Below, piece after piece: positions 1-8,476 of a DNA stretch of 64,000 bases. The notes under the pieces were generated by a model. The model was given only the letters and a program-made list of their open reading frames with translations. It did no database searches and had not been told where the DNA came from. A program made the translations under genes and the position numbers. How positions within the stretch are numbered: the first letter of the stretch is position 1; every line of letters starts with the position of its first letter. The stretch covers positions 124,001-188,000 of the forward strand of contig NZ_JANQDU010000003.1 in NCBI RefSeq assembly GCF_024723735.1, read 5' to 3'. The stretch comes from Frigidibacter sp. ROC022. Lineage in GTDB: Bacteria; Pseudomonadota; Alphaproteobacteria; Rhodobacterales; Rhodobacteraceae.

Positions 1-579
1 GACGCGGGCGCTTTCTTCCAGATGCGGATCGACGGCGGTCAATGCGCCCTGCACGAACAGGAAGACATAGGTGAAATTCGCCAGCACCATCGCCAGGATG
101 ACGCCGAAGAACCCGTAGATCGGCGGCATCTGGAAGCCGAACCAGTCGCGCAGATACTGGCTGACGATGCCGCTGCGGCCGAACAGGATCACCCAGGAAT
201 AGGCGCCGACGAAGGGCGGCGATATCAGCGGGATGATCGACAGCGACATGATGAGCGGCTTGAACGGCATCTGCACCCGGGCCACGAAATAGGCGGCGGG
301 GACCGCGACGATGGTCGATAGGACGGTGACGGCGAGGCCGATGATGATGGTGTTGATCAGTGCCGTCTGATACTGCGCCGAGGTCCAGAACCGGGTGAAG
401 TTCTCGAAGGTGGCGTTGCCGAAGGCAAACCTCTCGCCGCTCGGGGCGAAGCTGTTCAGCAGCGTGGTGCCGATCGGAAAGAGAAGGAAGGCCACCAGCA
501 CGAAGAGGGTCAGCCCTCCGGCGACCCAGGGGGCGATGTTGCGGCGGCGGCGGGGCTTGGTCGGGACGGCGGCAGTCAT
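1..579 (-). CDS. ABC transporter permease, ferric/sugar-phosphate type (partial, cut at left edge)
   Basis: Inner-membrane permease of the ABC importer encoded upstream on the same strand. Only the first 193 residues are inside the window. They show a basic N-terminus (PRRRRN), a first membrane segment at about residues 17-37, a periplasmic stretch, then several further hydrophobic segments in the pattern of binding-protein-dependent permeases. Its ATG overlaps the TGA of the ATPase gene by 4 nt (576-579), so the two are translationally coupled. Permeases of the Fe3+-type family are often two-domain fusions over 500 residues long, so much of the gene may lie outside the window. The substrate is not readable from the permease itself. 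Confidence 0.85.
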   Translation of the reverse strand, partial: MTAAVPTKPRRRRNIAPWVAGGLTLFVLVAFLLFPIGTTLLNSFAPSGERFAFGNATFENFTRFWTSAQYQTALINTIIIGLAVTVLSTIVAVPAAYFVARVQMPFKPLIMSLSIIPLISPPFVGAYSWVILFGRSGIVSQYLRDWFGFQMPPIYGFFGVILAMVLANFTYVFLFVQGALTAVDPHLEESARV

Positions 580-1682
580 TTTGTGGCCTTTCGGAAGACC
601 ATGCCGTCCTTGGCGGGTCCGAAGCGCACTGCATCCCCCTCGGACACGCCGGGCGCGAAGGCCGGCAGATCGACGATGACATCACTGCGCGCCTGATCGC
701 TCTCGATCAGGTAGCGCACGAAGGTGCCGAGGAACTGGATGCGGGTGGCGCGGCCCTCGAAGCCGGTGTCGCCGGTCCTCTCGCTCGCGGCGACCAGCCA
801 CATCTTTTCCGGACGGCACATCATCAGCGCATCGGTGCGGTCGAACCACTCGTCCTCGTCCACCGTCTGCACCACCGGCAATCCGCCGAATCTCGCGCCG
901 TTCGGGGCCACGACCGCGTCCCCGTCCAGCGTCACCAGAAAGAAGTTCGCCTTGCCGATGAAGTCGGCCACGAAGACCGAGGTCGGGTGGGTGTAGATTT
1001 CGTAGGGCGCGCCCAGTTGCATCAGGCGCCCCTTCGAGAACACCGCGATCCGGTCCGAGATCGCCATCGCCTCTTCCTGGTCGTGGGTGACGTAGAGCGC
1101 CATCACCCCCAGGGTTTTCTGCAGCCGCCGAATCTCGTCCCGCATCTCGACGCGCAGCTTGGCGTCCAGGTTGGCCAGCGGTTCGTCCAGAAGCAGGATG
1201 TCGGGCCGGTAGACCAGCGCCCGCCCGATCGAGACCCGCTGCTGCTGGCCGCCGGACAGGTCCGCCGGATGGCGTTTCTCCAGACCGTCGAGACGCAGCA
1301 TCGCCAGGGTCTCGGTCACCCGCTCGCGGATCAGCGTCTCAGGGGCTTTGCGCAGCCGCATTCCGTAGGCCACGTTCTCGAAGACGGTCATGTGCGGAAA
1401 CAGGGCGTAGGACTGGAACACCATGCCGATGTTGCGCTCGAAGGCGTTCTTGCGGCGGAAGTCCTCACCATCGAGAAGAAGGTCCCCCGAGGTGACGGTC
1501 TCCAGCCCGGCGATCATCCGCAGCGTCGTCGTCTTGCCGCATCCCGAGGGGCCGAGCATGGTGAAGAAGGTGTTGCCCTCGATCTCGAAATTGACATCGC
1601 GGACGGCGGTGGTCGGACCCTCGGGGGTCTGGAAGACCTTGGTGAGGTCTTTCACGGTCAGGGATTTTGGAGTCTGGGTCAC
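576..1682 (-). CDS. ABC transporter ATP-binding protein, Fe3+/putrescine/sugar-phosphate type
   Basis: 368-residue ATPase that energises the importer. It has the Walker A motif GPSGCGKTT at about residue 45, the Q-loop, the signature LSGGQQQR, Walker B DILLLDEP and the switch histidine in VTHDQEEA. The C-terminal roughly 120 residues match the TOBE-type regulatory domain expected in the PotA/FbpC/MalK class. The chosen start is GTG at 1682, which overlaps the TGA of the upstream phosphatase-like gene (1679-1682). The longer open frame upstream reads antisense-like low-complexity protein and is not used. It lies in an operon of binding protein, phosphatase-like protein, ATPase and permease. 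Confidence 0.9.
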   Translation of the reverse strand: MTQTPKSLTVKDLTKVFQTPEGPTTAVRDVNFEIEGNTFFTMLGPSGCGKTTTLRMIAGLETVTSGDLLLDGEDFRRKNAFERNIGMVFQSYALFPHMTVFENVAYGMRLRKAPETLIRERVTETLAMLRLDGLEKRHPADLSGGQQQRVSIGRALVYRPDILLLDEPLANLDAKLRVEMRDEIRRLQKTLGVMALYVTHDQEEAMAISDRIAVFSKGRLMQLGAPYEIYTHPTSVFVADFIGKANFFLVTLDGDAVVAPNGARFGGLPVVQTVDEDEWFDRTDALMMCRPEKMWLVAASERTGDTGFEGRATRIQFLGTFVRYLIESDQARSDVIVDLPAFAPGVSEGDAVRFGPAKDGMVFRKATK

Positions 1683-2686
1683 GGGCTGAAGGTCCGGTTT
1701 GCGATCAGGATGCTGCGGTCGTCGCCAAAGGTCGTGGCAGTGCGGCCCTTGGTGCTGAGATGGGTGTCGATGCGGTCCGGGTCGGTGGCGTCGGCGCGGG
1801 CCAGCGCGGCCTCCCACGCGGCAATGCCGGTGGTCTCCGGCAGCACGGGATAGCCGTCGGACGCCAGTTCCAGCGTTTCCACGTCGGCCAGGTCGAGATC
1901 GGTCCACCGTGTCGCCGATGAGGGGTCGCCATGGCCGTCCAGCGACACCGCGTCGAAGGTTTCGGGCGACTGCCGGACGCCTTCCAGGCCCACGCGAAGC
2001 AGCCTGTCGATCAGGGCGAGGTCGTCCCCGCAGGCCGCCCGTACCGCCGGATCACTGCGCACGGCATCGCAGATCGTCTCGGCGTCTTCCGCCCGGAACG
2101 GCTGCGGCAGTGCCCCCGAGGCGGGGCCGGTCACGATCACCTGCCGGGCCAGCGGGCGGATTGTGTCGGCCTCCAGCCCGCGTCCGGCGAGGATGCCCCA
2201 AGCGACCGAACGGGCCTTCGACAACACGGTGTCGCCGGGGAAGGAATGGCCCAGCACCTCCTTGCCATTGATGCGGATGGTGCAGTCGCCCAGAGCCACC
2301 AGGCGGATTGCCGGCCCGGCGATCAGCGCCGCCGAGAAGGCCGCGCGGAAGCGGTGGCGGCCCGAGGCCACGTCCTCTTCCGACAGGTTCAGGCGGGAAT
2401 AGACCGCGGCGATGGCGGCATTGAGCCGGCCGACCAGTTCGATCGGGTCGGGCAGTTCGGTGAAGCTGCCCGCGGCGGCGATGGCCAGCGCCTCGGCCAC
2501 GGCTTCAGAGGCAAGCCGGCCACCGGTGGCGGATCGGCCCAGCCGGTCGTCATAGCGATGGCCGCCGATATCGGTTGCGCCATCGACGACGGCAAGCAGC
2601 CGTCCCGGGATCGCGGCGATGCGGTCCTCGTTGGTCTCCGGTGCGGCCGGGTTCTTGGCGCAGGTGAAGGCTTCGATGTGGTTCAA
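1679..2686 (-). CDS. PP2C-family protein phosphatase-like protein inside an ABC operon
   Basis: Cytoplasmic protein of about 335 residues with the pattern of PPM/PP2C metal-dependent phosphatases: an early NED motif (about residue 19), then VVDGATD with a following GG in place of the usual DGMGG, and late LASDGY matching the family's SDG motif. No signal peptide or membrane segment is seen. It sits between the binding-protein gene (73 nt gap holding a short CCCGG/CCGGG hairpin at 2716-2730) and the ATPase gene (4-nt overlap). The start is uncertain: TTG at 2686 gives the expected N-terminus, but its Shine-Dalgarno is poor. It could remove phosphate from protein or from a small imported phosphate ester; the sequence does not decide. 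Confidence 0.7.
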   Translation of the reverse strand: MNHIEAFTCAKNPAAPETNEDRIAAIPGRLLAVVDGATDIGGHRYDDRLGRSATGGRLASEAVAEALAIAAAGSFTELPDPIELVGRLNAAIAAVYSRLNLSEEDVASGRHRFRAAFSAALIAGPAIRLVALGDCTIRINGKEVLGHSFPGDTVLSKARSVAWGILAGRGLEADTIRPLARQVIVTGPASGALPQPFRAEDAETICDAVRSDPAVRAACGDDLALIDRLLRVGLEGVRQSPETFDAVSLDGHGDPSSATRWTDLDLADVETLELASDGYPVLPETTGIAAWEAALARADATDPDRIDTHLSTKGRTATTFGDDRSILIANRTFSP

Positions 2687-2759
2687 GAGAGGGAATCCGT
2701 CAGGGGTCGGGCCGCCCCGGAAACACCGGGACAGCCCATTCGGGTCGATTATGGCAGCG

Positions 2760-3722
2760 TTACTTGTTGAACAGGGCGTCGAACTTCGCGAGGTTCTCGT
2801 CCCGATCGGCTGCCGCCTTGTTGGCGTCGTAGGGGAAGGTCGGGATATCGGCGGTCGGGGCCAACCCGTCAGGTGCCGCGACATCCTTGCGGACCGAGCG
2901 GCGGTTCGTCGAGGCGACCAGCTCATGCGCCTCTTTCGAGTTCGCAAAGTCGAGGAACAGCTTCGCGTTCTCGGGGTTCGGCCCGCCCTTGATGATGCCC
3001 GACGCATCGAAGCGCAGCCCGGTGCCGTCCTCGGGATAGATGATGGTGACGGGGAAGCCATCGTCCATCATCGTCTTGACGTTCACCTCACCGGTGATGC
3101 CGATCTCGATCTCGCCGCGACCGACATCCTGGAACACGCTCTGCGACGAGGTGACGAAGCGGGCGTTGTCCATCACCTTCTCGGCCATGTCCCAGCCGTA
3201 AAGCTGCAGCATCTGGGCCAGCTGTGCATAGGCGGAACCCGAAAGCGACGGGTTCGCCATCACCAGCTTGTCCTTGTACATCGGATCGGCGAGCGCCTCC
3301 CAGGTCCGGGGATACTGATCCTCGGACAGAAGGTTCGTGTTCACGATGAAGGCCTGAAGCGGCATCGAGCAGCCGTAGAAGGAATGGTCCGGCGCGACCA
3401 CATCCTCGCTGAAATTCGCGAGTTCGGTGCTGTCGTAGGGCTCGAAGAGGCCCGGATTCGACAGGAACGCCTCGCTCGAGGCGCAAAGGATGACGTCACC
3501 TTGCGGATTGTCCTTTTCCGCCCCCATGCGGGTGAACAGTTCGCCGACCCCGGCATTGATCGCCGAGATGTTGATCGACGGATATTTTTCGCGGAAGGCG
3601 TCGATGACCAGTTCGCCCGCGTCGCCGGCGGGATTGTAGATCACCAGATTGCCGTCCTGCGCAGAGGCCATCGGGCCGAAAATGGTTGCGGCAGCAAAGG
3701 CCACAGCTAGTTTCAGTTTCAT
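2760..3722 (-). CDS. ABC transporter periplasmic substrate-binding protein, Fe3+/sugar-phosphate family
   Basis: 320-residue secreted binding protein. Residues 1-22 form a Sec signal peptide (MKLKLAVAFAAATIFG then an ASAQ cleavage site). The mature part begins with NLVIYNPAG, a variant of the LVIYS opening of the ferric-ion-type binding-protein family, and carries the two-lobe pattern to the C-terminus. Members of this family bind Fe3+, 2-aminoethylphosphonate, thiamine, putrescine or, in the AfuA group, hexose phosphates. The start is ATG 3722 with AGGGAGAGAG just upstream. It is the first gene of the leftward operon and faces a glucosamine-6-phosphate deaminase gene, which favours a sugar-phosphate substrate; that is inference. 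Confidence 0.85.
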   Translation of the reverse strand: MKLKLAVAFAAATIFGPMASAQDGNLVIYNPAGDAGELVIDAFREKYPSINISAINAGVGELFTRMGAEKDNPQGDVILCASSEAFLSNPGLFEPYDSTELANFSEDVVAPDHSFYGCSMPLQAFIVNTNLLSEDQYPRTWEALADPMYKDKLVMANPSLSGSAYAQLAQMLQLYGWDMAEKVMDNARFVTSSQSVFQDVGRGEIEIGITGEVNVKTMMDDGFPVTIIYPEDGTGLRFDASGIIKGGPNPENAKLFLDFANSKEAHELVASTNRRSVRKDVAAPDGLAPTADIPTFPYDANKAAADRDENLAKFDALFNK

Positions 3723-3794
3723 GTCTCTCTCCCTGTTCGAAAGTCGACGCAATGAACTGCGACACCCGGAGTTTTGAAGATTCGGACGCTCTTT

Positions 3795-3806
3795 GCAACC
3801 GGTTGC
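3795..3806. promoter_or_regulatory. Perfect palindrome GCAACCGGTTGC, probable LacI-family operator
   Basis: A 12-bp perfect palindrome with a central CCGG, embedded in TTT...GAAA flanks, in the 149-nt gap between two divergent genes. The shape (half-site around a central CG pair) is that of LacI/GalR-family operators. A second looser inverted repeat, CGAAA...TTTCG, lies at 3806-3827. No LacI-family gene is in the window, so the regulator would be encoded elsewhere, perhaps beyond the left edge. Confidence 0.6.
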
Positions 3807-3871
3807 GAAACCGCTAGTGAGATTTCGTCCCCAAAGCGGGAACCGGCTCGAAGTTACAGGGAGGGAGTAGG

Positions 3872-4618
3872 TTGCACACTCGAATTCACGACTCGAAAGA
3901 CGCACTGGGCAGGGCGGCCGCGGCCTGCGGAGCAGAAGAAATCAAGGCTGCCATCGCGCAGAAAGGGGCGGCTGCGATCGTCGTCGCCACCGGCGCCAGC
4001 CAGTTCGATACGCTGGCGCATCTGGTGACCGCCGATCTGGACTGGTCGAAGGTGACGGCGTTCCATCTGGACGAATATGTGGGCATCTCTCCCGACCATC
4101 CCGCCAGTTTCCGCCGGTATCTGCGCGAACGGTTCGTGGACAAGCTTCCCGCGCTCGGGCAATTCGTGGAGATCGCCGGCGATGCCGCCGACCTTCAGGC
4201 CGAAGTCGCGCGCCTCGGCAACCTGATCGCGGGCGTCGAGATCGACGTGTGCTTCGCGGGTATCGGTGAGAATGGCCATCTGGCGTTCAACGATCCGCCC
4301 GCCGATTTCGAGACAGAGGCGGCGTATCTGGTGGTGGAACTCGACGAGGCCTGCCGCAGGCAGCAGATGGGCGAAGGCTGGTTCGCCACGCTGGACGAGG
4401 TTCCGGGGCAGGCAATCTCGATGAGCATTCGTCAGATGATGAAGAGCCGCCGGCTGGTGCTGTCGGTCCCCGATAGCCGCAAGGCGCAGGCGGTGAAGGC
4501 GTCGCTGGAAGGGTCGGTAACCCCCGATGTGCCGGCCTCGATGGTCCAGCGGCATGGCGATGTCTGGCTCCACCTCGACGGGCCGTCAGCGTCGCTGCTG
4601 CAGAACGGGGGGCGCTGA
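3872..4618 (+). CDS. nagB: Glucosamine-6-phosphate deaminase (NagB family)
   Basis: 248-residue cytoplasmic enzyme expected to convert glucosamine-6-phosphate to fructose-6-phosphate and ammonia. Family motifs are clear: ATGAS near the N-terminus (phosphate loop), FHLDEY (the base-providing aspartate region), [15 protein letters not shown] (catalytic region) and a late [10 protein letters not shown] segment. Length fits NagB and is slightly short of the E. coli enzyme. The start is TTG at 3872, preceded by a strong GGGAGGGAG Shine-Dalgarno at 3859-3867; no better ATG exists. It is divergent from an ABC importer across a LacI-type palindrome, so import and first catabolic step may share a regulator. 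6-phosphogluconolactonase is a related fold, but the [11 protein letters not shown] motif favours NagB. Confidence 0.85.
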   Translation: MHTRIHDSKDALGRAAAACGAEEIKAAIAQKGAAAIVVATGASQFDTLAHLVTADLDWSKVTAFHLDEYVGISPDHPASFRRYLRERFVDKLPALGQFVEIAGDAADLQAEVARLGNLIAGVEIDVCFAGIGENGHLAFNDPPADFETEAAYLVVELDEACRRQQMGEGWFATLDEVPGQAISMSIRQMMKSRRLVLSVPDSRKAQAVKASLEGSVTPDVPASMVQRHGDVWLHLDGPSASLLQNGGR

Positions 4619-4751
4619 ACCGGCGCAGCCCCGCCGCAACGCAAGTCGCTGCGCCTGCGATTCGCGGTGAGGTCGCCTCGGGGCGCCATCTGTCCTGCCG
4701 AAGAAGGGCGGCCGGTGTCGCGTGACCCGCCGCCCGTCGCTTGCCCGTGGC

Positions 4752-5180
4752 TCACAGGTTCCCGCTGCCATGGTCCATCAGGCATTCGCCATGGTCGCGG
4801 AGCACTTCCAGCACCCGGCATTCCGACACCGCGCCGCCAGAGCATTCGCCGATCATCCTGCGCAGTTCCCGTCGCAGGGCTTCCAGCCGGACCAGCCGGG
4901 CCTCGACGGCGCGCAGATGTTTCTGGGCGATGGCATCGATGTCGGTGCAGGGCTGGCCGGGGTTGTCCGACAGGGTGAGCAACTCGCGGATCGCGTCCAG
5001 CGAAAAGCCCAGGTCGCGGGCGTGGCGGATGAAGGACAGCCGGTCGAGCGCGGCGCCGGAATAGCGGCGCTGGCCGCCTTCGGTGCGCTCCGGTTCGGGC
5101 ATCAGGCCGATCTGCTCGTAATAACGGATCGTCTGCACCTTGCTTCCGGTGCGTTTGGCCAAGGTTCCGATCGTCAGCAC
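4752..5180 (-). CDS. MerR-family heavy-metal-responsive regulator (ZntR/CadR-like)
   Basis: 142-residue DNA-binding regulator. The N-terminal winged helix is typical (IGTLAKRTG, TIRYYEQIGL, then GGQRRYSG), followed by a dimerisation helix. The C-terminal metal region carries Cys78, Cys113, Cys121 and Cys133 with His130 and His137. Cys78 and Cys113 fall close to where ZntR and CadR place metal ligands. It is divergent from a Zn/Cd P-type ATPase whose promoter has the long spacer and dyad that MerR proteins act on. This context supports control of the ATPase in response to Zn, Cd or Pb; which metal is not decided by the sequence. Confidence 0.88.
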   Translation of the reverse strand: MLTIGTLAKRTGSKVQTIRYYEQIGLMPEPERTEGGQRRYSGAALDRLSFIRHARDLGFSLDAIRELLTLSDNPGQPCTDIDAIAQKHLRAVEARLVRLEALRRELRRMIGECSGGAVSECRVLEVLRDHGECLMDHGSGNL

Positions 5181-5277
5181 GGGACTCTCCTGAGGTTCCC
5201 GTCAATCTAGGTCTCCCGCGGCGTCCGGGCAATTGGCGGTGCGGGACGCCCTTTGGGAAGAATTTGCGGGAATGCTC

Positions 5278-5308
5278 TTGAACCTACAGCCGCTGTAGCT
5301 CCTATCTG
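5278..5308 (+). promoter_or_regulatory. MerR-type promoter of the P-type ATPase (TTGAAC-N19-TATCTG with dyad)
   Basis: The -35 element TTGAAC (5278-5283) and a -10-like TATCTG (5303-5308) are separated by 19 bp rather than 17. The spacer holds the dyad CTACAGCCGCTGTAG (5284-5298), whose 6-bp arms are perfectly inverted. This is the arrangement MerR-family activators untwist. Transcription would begin near 5315, which argues for the ATG at 5340 rather than 5319 as the translation start. Confidence 0.8.
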
Positions 5309-5339
5309 GCTTGTCGATATGGAGAACAGGACGGACGGG

Positions 5340-7538
5340 ATGGATACCCTGGCGACCGATACCCTGGAGTGGCGCGTGACGGGCATGGACTGCGGGTCCT
5401 GCGCGGCCAAGGTTCGTGGCGCGGTCGAGCGGCTGCCGGGGGTCTCCGAGGTGGATGTGGCGCTGATGGCCGAGCGCATGCGGTTGCGGCTGGATTCGGG
5501 GCAGACCACGCCGGCGCAGATCGAGAGGGCGGTGCGCGGCCTCGGCTTCGGAATCGCCCCGAAAGGCGCGGCGCCGGAGCGGCCCAGGGGCGGGTTCGTC
5601 CTTCCGGACGGGGCCTTTCCCGCCGGAAGCGGTGCCGTTGCGGCGGACCCGCCGGCAGAGCCACCGCCACGCCCCGATGCCTGGTATCGCAGGTCGAAGG
5701 GCAGGATGCTGCTGGGCACCGGCGCTCTGCTGGCGCTGGCCTGGGGGATCGAACTGAGCATCGGCGGGCCGGTCGCGCATATGGGCTTCGTGGTGGCGAC
5801 GCTTCTGGGCGTTGCGCCGGTGGCCTGGAAAGCGGCAAGGCTGGCCCGCGCCGGGATGCCCTTCACCATCGAGATGCTGATGGCCATCGCCGCGCTCGGG
5901 GCGCTGATCATCGGCGCCGCGGGCGAGGCGGCGCTCGTCGTGTTCCTGTTCTCTCTCGGCGAGGTGCTGGAAGGCGTCGCGGCGGGCAAGGCGCGCGACG
6001 GGATTCGCGCCCTCACCGATCTGGTGCCGAGGGTGGCGCGGGTCGAGGTCGGGCCACGCATCCGCGAGATTCCGGCGGCGCAGCTGGTCATCGGCCAGAT
6101 CGTGCAGGTCCGGCCGGGCGACCGGATTCCGGCCGACGGGATCGTGGTCGCGGGTATTTCCGGCGTCGATGAAAGCCCGGTGACGGGCGAAAGCGTGCCG
6201 CGGCTGAAGGAACCCGGCGCCGAGGTCTTCGCCGGTTCGATCAATGCCGAGGCCGAACTGCGGATCAGGGTCAGCCGCAAGGCCAGCGACAACACCATCG
6301 CGCGGATCGTCCGGCTGGTGGAAGAGGCCGAAAGCGCCCGTGCCCCGACCGAGCGCTTCATCGAGCGGTTCAGCCGCTACTACATGCCCGCCGTGGTCGG
6401 CGCCGCGGCGCTTGTGGCGGTGCTGCCGCCGCTGCTGGCCGGCGGGGTCTGGGAGGTCTGGGTCTACCGCGGCCTCGCGCTGCTGCTGATCGGCTGTCCC
6501 TGTGCGCTGGTGATCTCGGTGCCGGCCTCGATTGCCTCGGCTCTCTCCGCCGGGGCCAGGCATGGGCTGCTGGTCAAGGGCGGCGCGGTGATCGAGGCGG
6601 CGGCAGAGACCCGCCTGGTGGCCTTCGACAAGACCGGGACCCTGACCGAGGGCAACCCGCAGGTGACCCGTGTGGTCGCGGTTTCGGGCAGCGAAGCCGA
6701 GGTCCTGCGTGTCGCCGCCGCCGTCGAATCCGCCGCAAGCCATCCTCTGGCCCGCGCCATCGTCGCCCGGGCCCGCGACGAGGGGCTCGACTGGTCCGGC
6801 GTGCGCGATGCCGGCGCGATCCCGGGCAAGGGCGCCTTCGCCACGCTCGACGGCACCCGCTGGACGGTCGGCGCGCCGCGTCTGGCCGAATCGGCGGGGG
6901 TCATGACCGGGGCGGCGCAGGCGCAGGTCGATGCGCTCGAGGCCGAGGGCAGAACCGTGGTCACGGTCTTTGCCCCCGACCGCCTGCTCGGGTTGCTGGC
7001 GCTGCGTGACGAAGCGCGGGGCGATGCGGCGGCGGCGGTTGCCGACCTGGCCCGGATGGGGGTCGCCAGCGTCATGCTGACCGGGGACAACGCCCGGACC
7101 GGGGCCGCGATCGCGGCGCAGCTGGGCCTGTCGCACCAGGCCGGGTTGCTGCCCGAGGACAAGGTCGCCGCGCTCGAGCGGCTGAAGGCCGAGGCGCGGG
7201 TGATGATGGTGGGCGACGGGATCAACGATGCTCCGGCACTGGCCACGGCGCATGTCGGGATCGCCATGGGCGCCGGCACCGATGTCGCGCTCGAAACGGC
7301 AGACGGGGCGCTGCTGCGCAACCGGGTCGCCGACGTGCCGGCGCTGCTGCGACTGTCGCGGGCGGCGATGACCAACATCCGCCAGAACGTGGCCATCGCC
7401 CTGGGCCTGAAGGCGGTGTTCCTGGTCACCACGGTTCTGGGGGTGACGGGGCTCTGGATCGCGATCCTGGCCGATACCGGCGCGACGGTTCTGGTCACGC
7501 TGAACGCGCTGCGCCTGCTCGGGTTCCGCCCGGGCTGA
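5340..7538 (+). CDS. zntA: Zn2+/Cd2+/Pb2+-exporting P1B-type ATPase
   Basis: 732-residue inner-membrane efflux pump. In order: an N-terminal heavy-metal-binding domain with GMDCGSCA; membrane helices; the actuator motif TGES; the CPC motif in IGCPCALVIS; phosphorylation motif DKTGTLTEG; SHPLARA (the HP motif of P1B pumps); LTGDN; and GDGINDAPA. The final helix contains ADTGATVLVTLNALR, whose aspartate is a hallmark of the Zn/Cd subgroup (P1B-2). ATG 5340 is preferred because it lies about 25 nt after the predicted transcript start and has a GGACGG upstream. An 8-bp GC hairpin (7539-7561) follows the stop. Regulated by the divergent MerR-type gene. Confidence 0.92.
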   Translation: MDTLATDTLEWRVTGMDCGSCAAKVRGAVERLPGVSEVDVALMAERMRLRLDSGQTTPAQIERAVRGLGFGIAPKGAAPERPRGGFVLPDGAFPAGSGAVAADPPAEPPPRPDAWYRRSKGRMLLGTGALLALAWGIELSIGGPVAHMGFVVATLLGVAPVAWKAARLARAGMPFTIEMLMAIAALGALIIGAAGEAALVVFLFSLGEVLEGVAAGKARDGIRALTDLVPRVARVEVGPRIREIPAAQLVIGQIVQVRPGDRIPADGIVVAGISGVDESPVTGESVPRLKEPGAEVFAGSINAEAELRIRVSRKASDNTIARIVRLVEEAESARAPTERFIERFSRYYMPAVVGAAALVAVLPPLLAGGVWEVWVYRGLALLLIGCPCALVISVPASIASALSAGARHGLLVKGGAVIEAAAETRLVAFDKTGTLTEGNPQVTRVVAVSGSEAEVLRVAAAVESAASHPLARAIVARARDEGLDWSGVRDAGAIPGKGAFATLDGTRWTVGAPRLAESAGVMTGAAQAQVDALEAEGRTVVTVFAPDRLLGLLALRDEARGDAAAAVADLARMGVASVMLTGDNARTGAAIAAQLGLSHQAGLLPEDKVAALERLKAEARVMMVGDGINDAPALATAHVGIAMGAGTDVALETADGALLRNRVADVPALLRLSRAAMTNIRQNVAIALGLKAVFLVTTVLGVTGLWIAILADTGATVLVTLNALRLLGFRPG

Positions 7539-7561
7539 GCGGCGCCGGCGCGGGGCGCCGC
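7539..7561 (+). terminator. GC hairpin directly after the ATPase gene
   Basis: GCGGCGCC and GGCGCCGC form a perfect 8-bp stem with a 7-nt loop immediately after the stop codon. No T-run follows, so it may be a weak or Rho-assisted terminator or simply a transcript-stabilising hairpin. Confidence 0.4.
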
Positions 7562-7636
7562 AGTGGACAGGGCGCGCGTCTTGCGCTCAACTGCTGCGAG
7601 GGTCCGCCGCGCCGGGCCGAAGGGGGACGCGACCGC

Positions 7637-8353
7637 ATGACCACGACCGCCAAGCCCGCCCGCCGCAAATCCGGCACCTGTCATGTCTGCGGTCGGGACT
7701 TCCCGCGCGACCGGCTGCGGCCCTGGATTTCGGTGCGCCCCGGCGTTTCGGCGACGATCGAGGCCGCCGCGCCCGGCTGGGCCGACGGCAAGCAGATCTG
7801 CCTGGATGATCTTGGCCGTTATCGCAGGCTCTATGTCGAACAGCTGCTGGAGCAGGAACGGGGCGAGCTGGGCGAACTCGACCGGCAGGTGCTCGACAGT
7901 CTCGGCTCGGGCGAACTCGTCTCGCAGAACACCCAGGAGGTGATCGACGAGGCTGCAACCTTCGGCGACCGGATGGCCGACAAGGTTGCCAGTTTCGGCG
8001 GCAGCTGGCGCTTCATCGGGCTTTTCGTCGCGGTGCTGGTGGTCTGGATGGGGATCAATATCGTCGGGCTGCTGCGGGCGCCCTTCGATCCTTACCCGTT
8101 CATCCTGCTGAACCTGCTGCTCTCCAGCCTCGCCGCCTTTCAGGCGCCGGTCATCATGATGAGCCAGCGCCGGCAAGAGACCAAGGACCGGCTGCGGGCC
8201 GAAAACGACTATCGAGTCAACCTGAAGGCCGAGCTGGAAATCCGCCAGTTGCACGAAAAGATCGACCACCAGCTGGCGCATCAATGGGAACGGCTGGCCG
8301 AGTTGCAGCAGATCCAGATCGAGATGCTGGATGAACGGAACGGGCGGCGATAG
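7637..8353 (+). CDS. DUF1003 membrane protein with N-terminal CxxC zinc-finger-like motif
   Basis: 238-residue protein of the DUF1003 family, function unknown. The N-terminus carries CHVCG at residues 15-19 and a later lone Cys in QICLDD, resembling a small metal-binding knuckle. The middle has two adjacent membrane segments (about residues 128-148 and 155-175) joined by the family's short loop with PFDPYPF, and the tail (about 180-238) is a charged, probably coiled-coil helix. It starts at ATG 7637 after AGGGGGAC. It is 98 nt downstream of the metal pump on the same strand, but a hairpin separates them, so co-transcription is uncertain. Confidence 0.8.
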   Translation: MTTTAKPARRKSGTCHVCGRDFPRDRLRPWISVRPGVSATIEAAAPGWADGKQICLDDLGRYRRLYVEQLLEQERGELGELDRQVLDSLGSGELVSQNTQEVIDEAATFGDRMADKVASFGGSWRFIGLFVAVLVVWMGINIVGLLRAPFDPYPFILLNLLLSSLAAFQAPVIMMSQRRQETKDRLRAENDYRVNLKAELEIRQLHEKIDHQLAHQWERLAELQQIQIEMLDERNGRR

Positions 8354-8476
8354 GGCGGGCCGGTTGATCGCATGGAACAGTGGCCGCCTTGCGGGGGCGG
8401 GTCGGTCGCAGCCGGGCCAGCGGGGCCGGGGCAACAGATCGCATGGGCCCTGGCGGCCTCCCGGCCGCTACACTCC

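Noticed and set aside
2716-2730. Terminator between the binding-protein and phosphatase-like genes
   Set aside because: Only a 5-bp CCCGG/CCGGG stem without a T-run; kept as a remark under the gene.
5202-7253. 683-codon minus-strand frame opposite the P-type ATPase
   Set aside because: Antisense shadow of a strong gene in high-GC DNA; Arg/Gly/Pro-rich with no domain.
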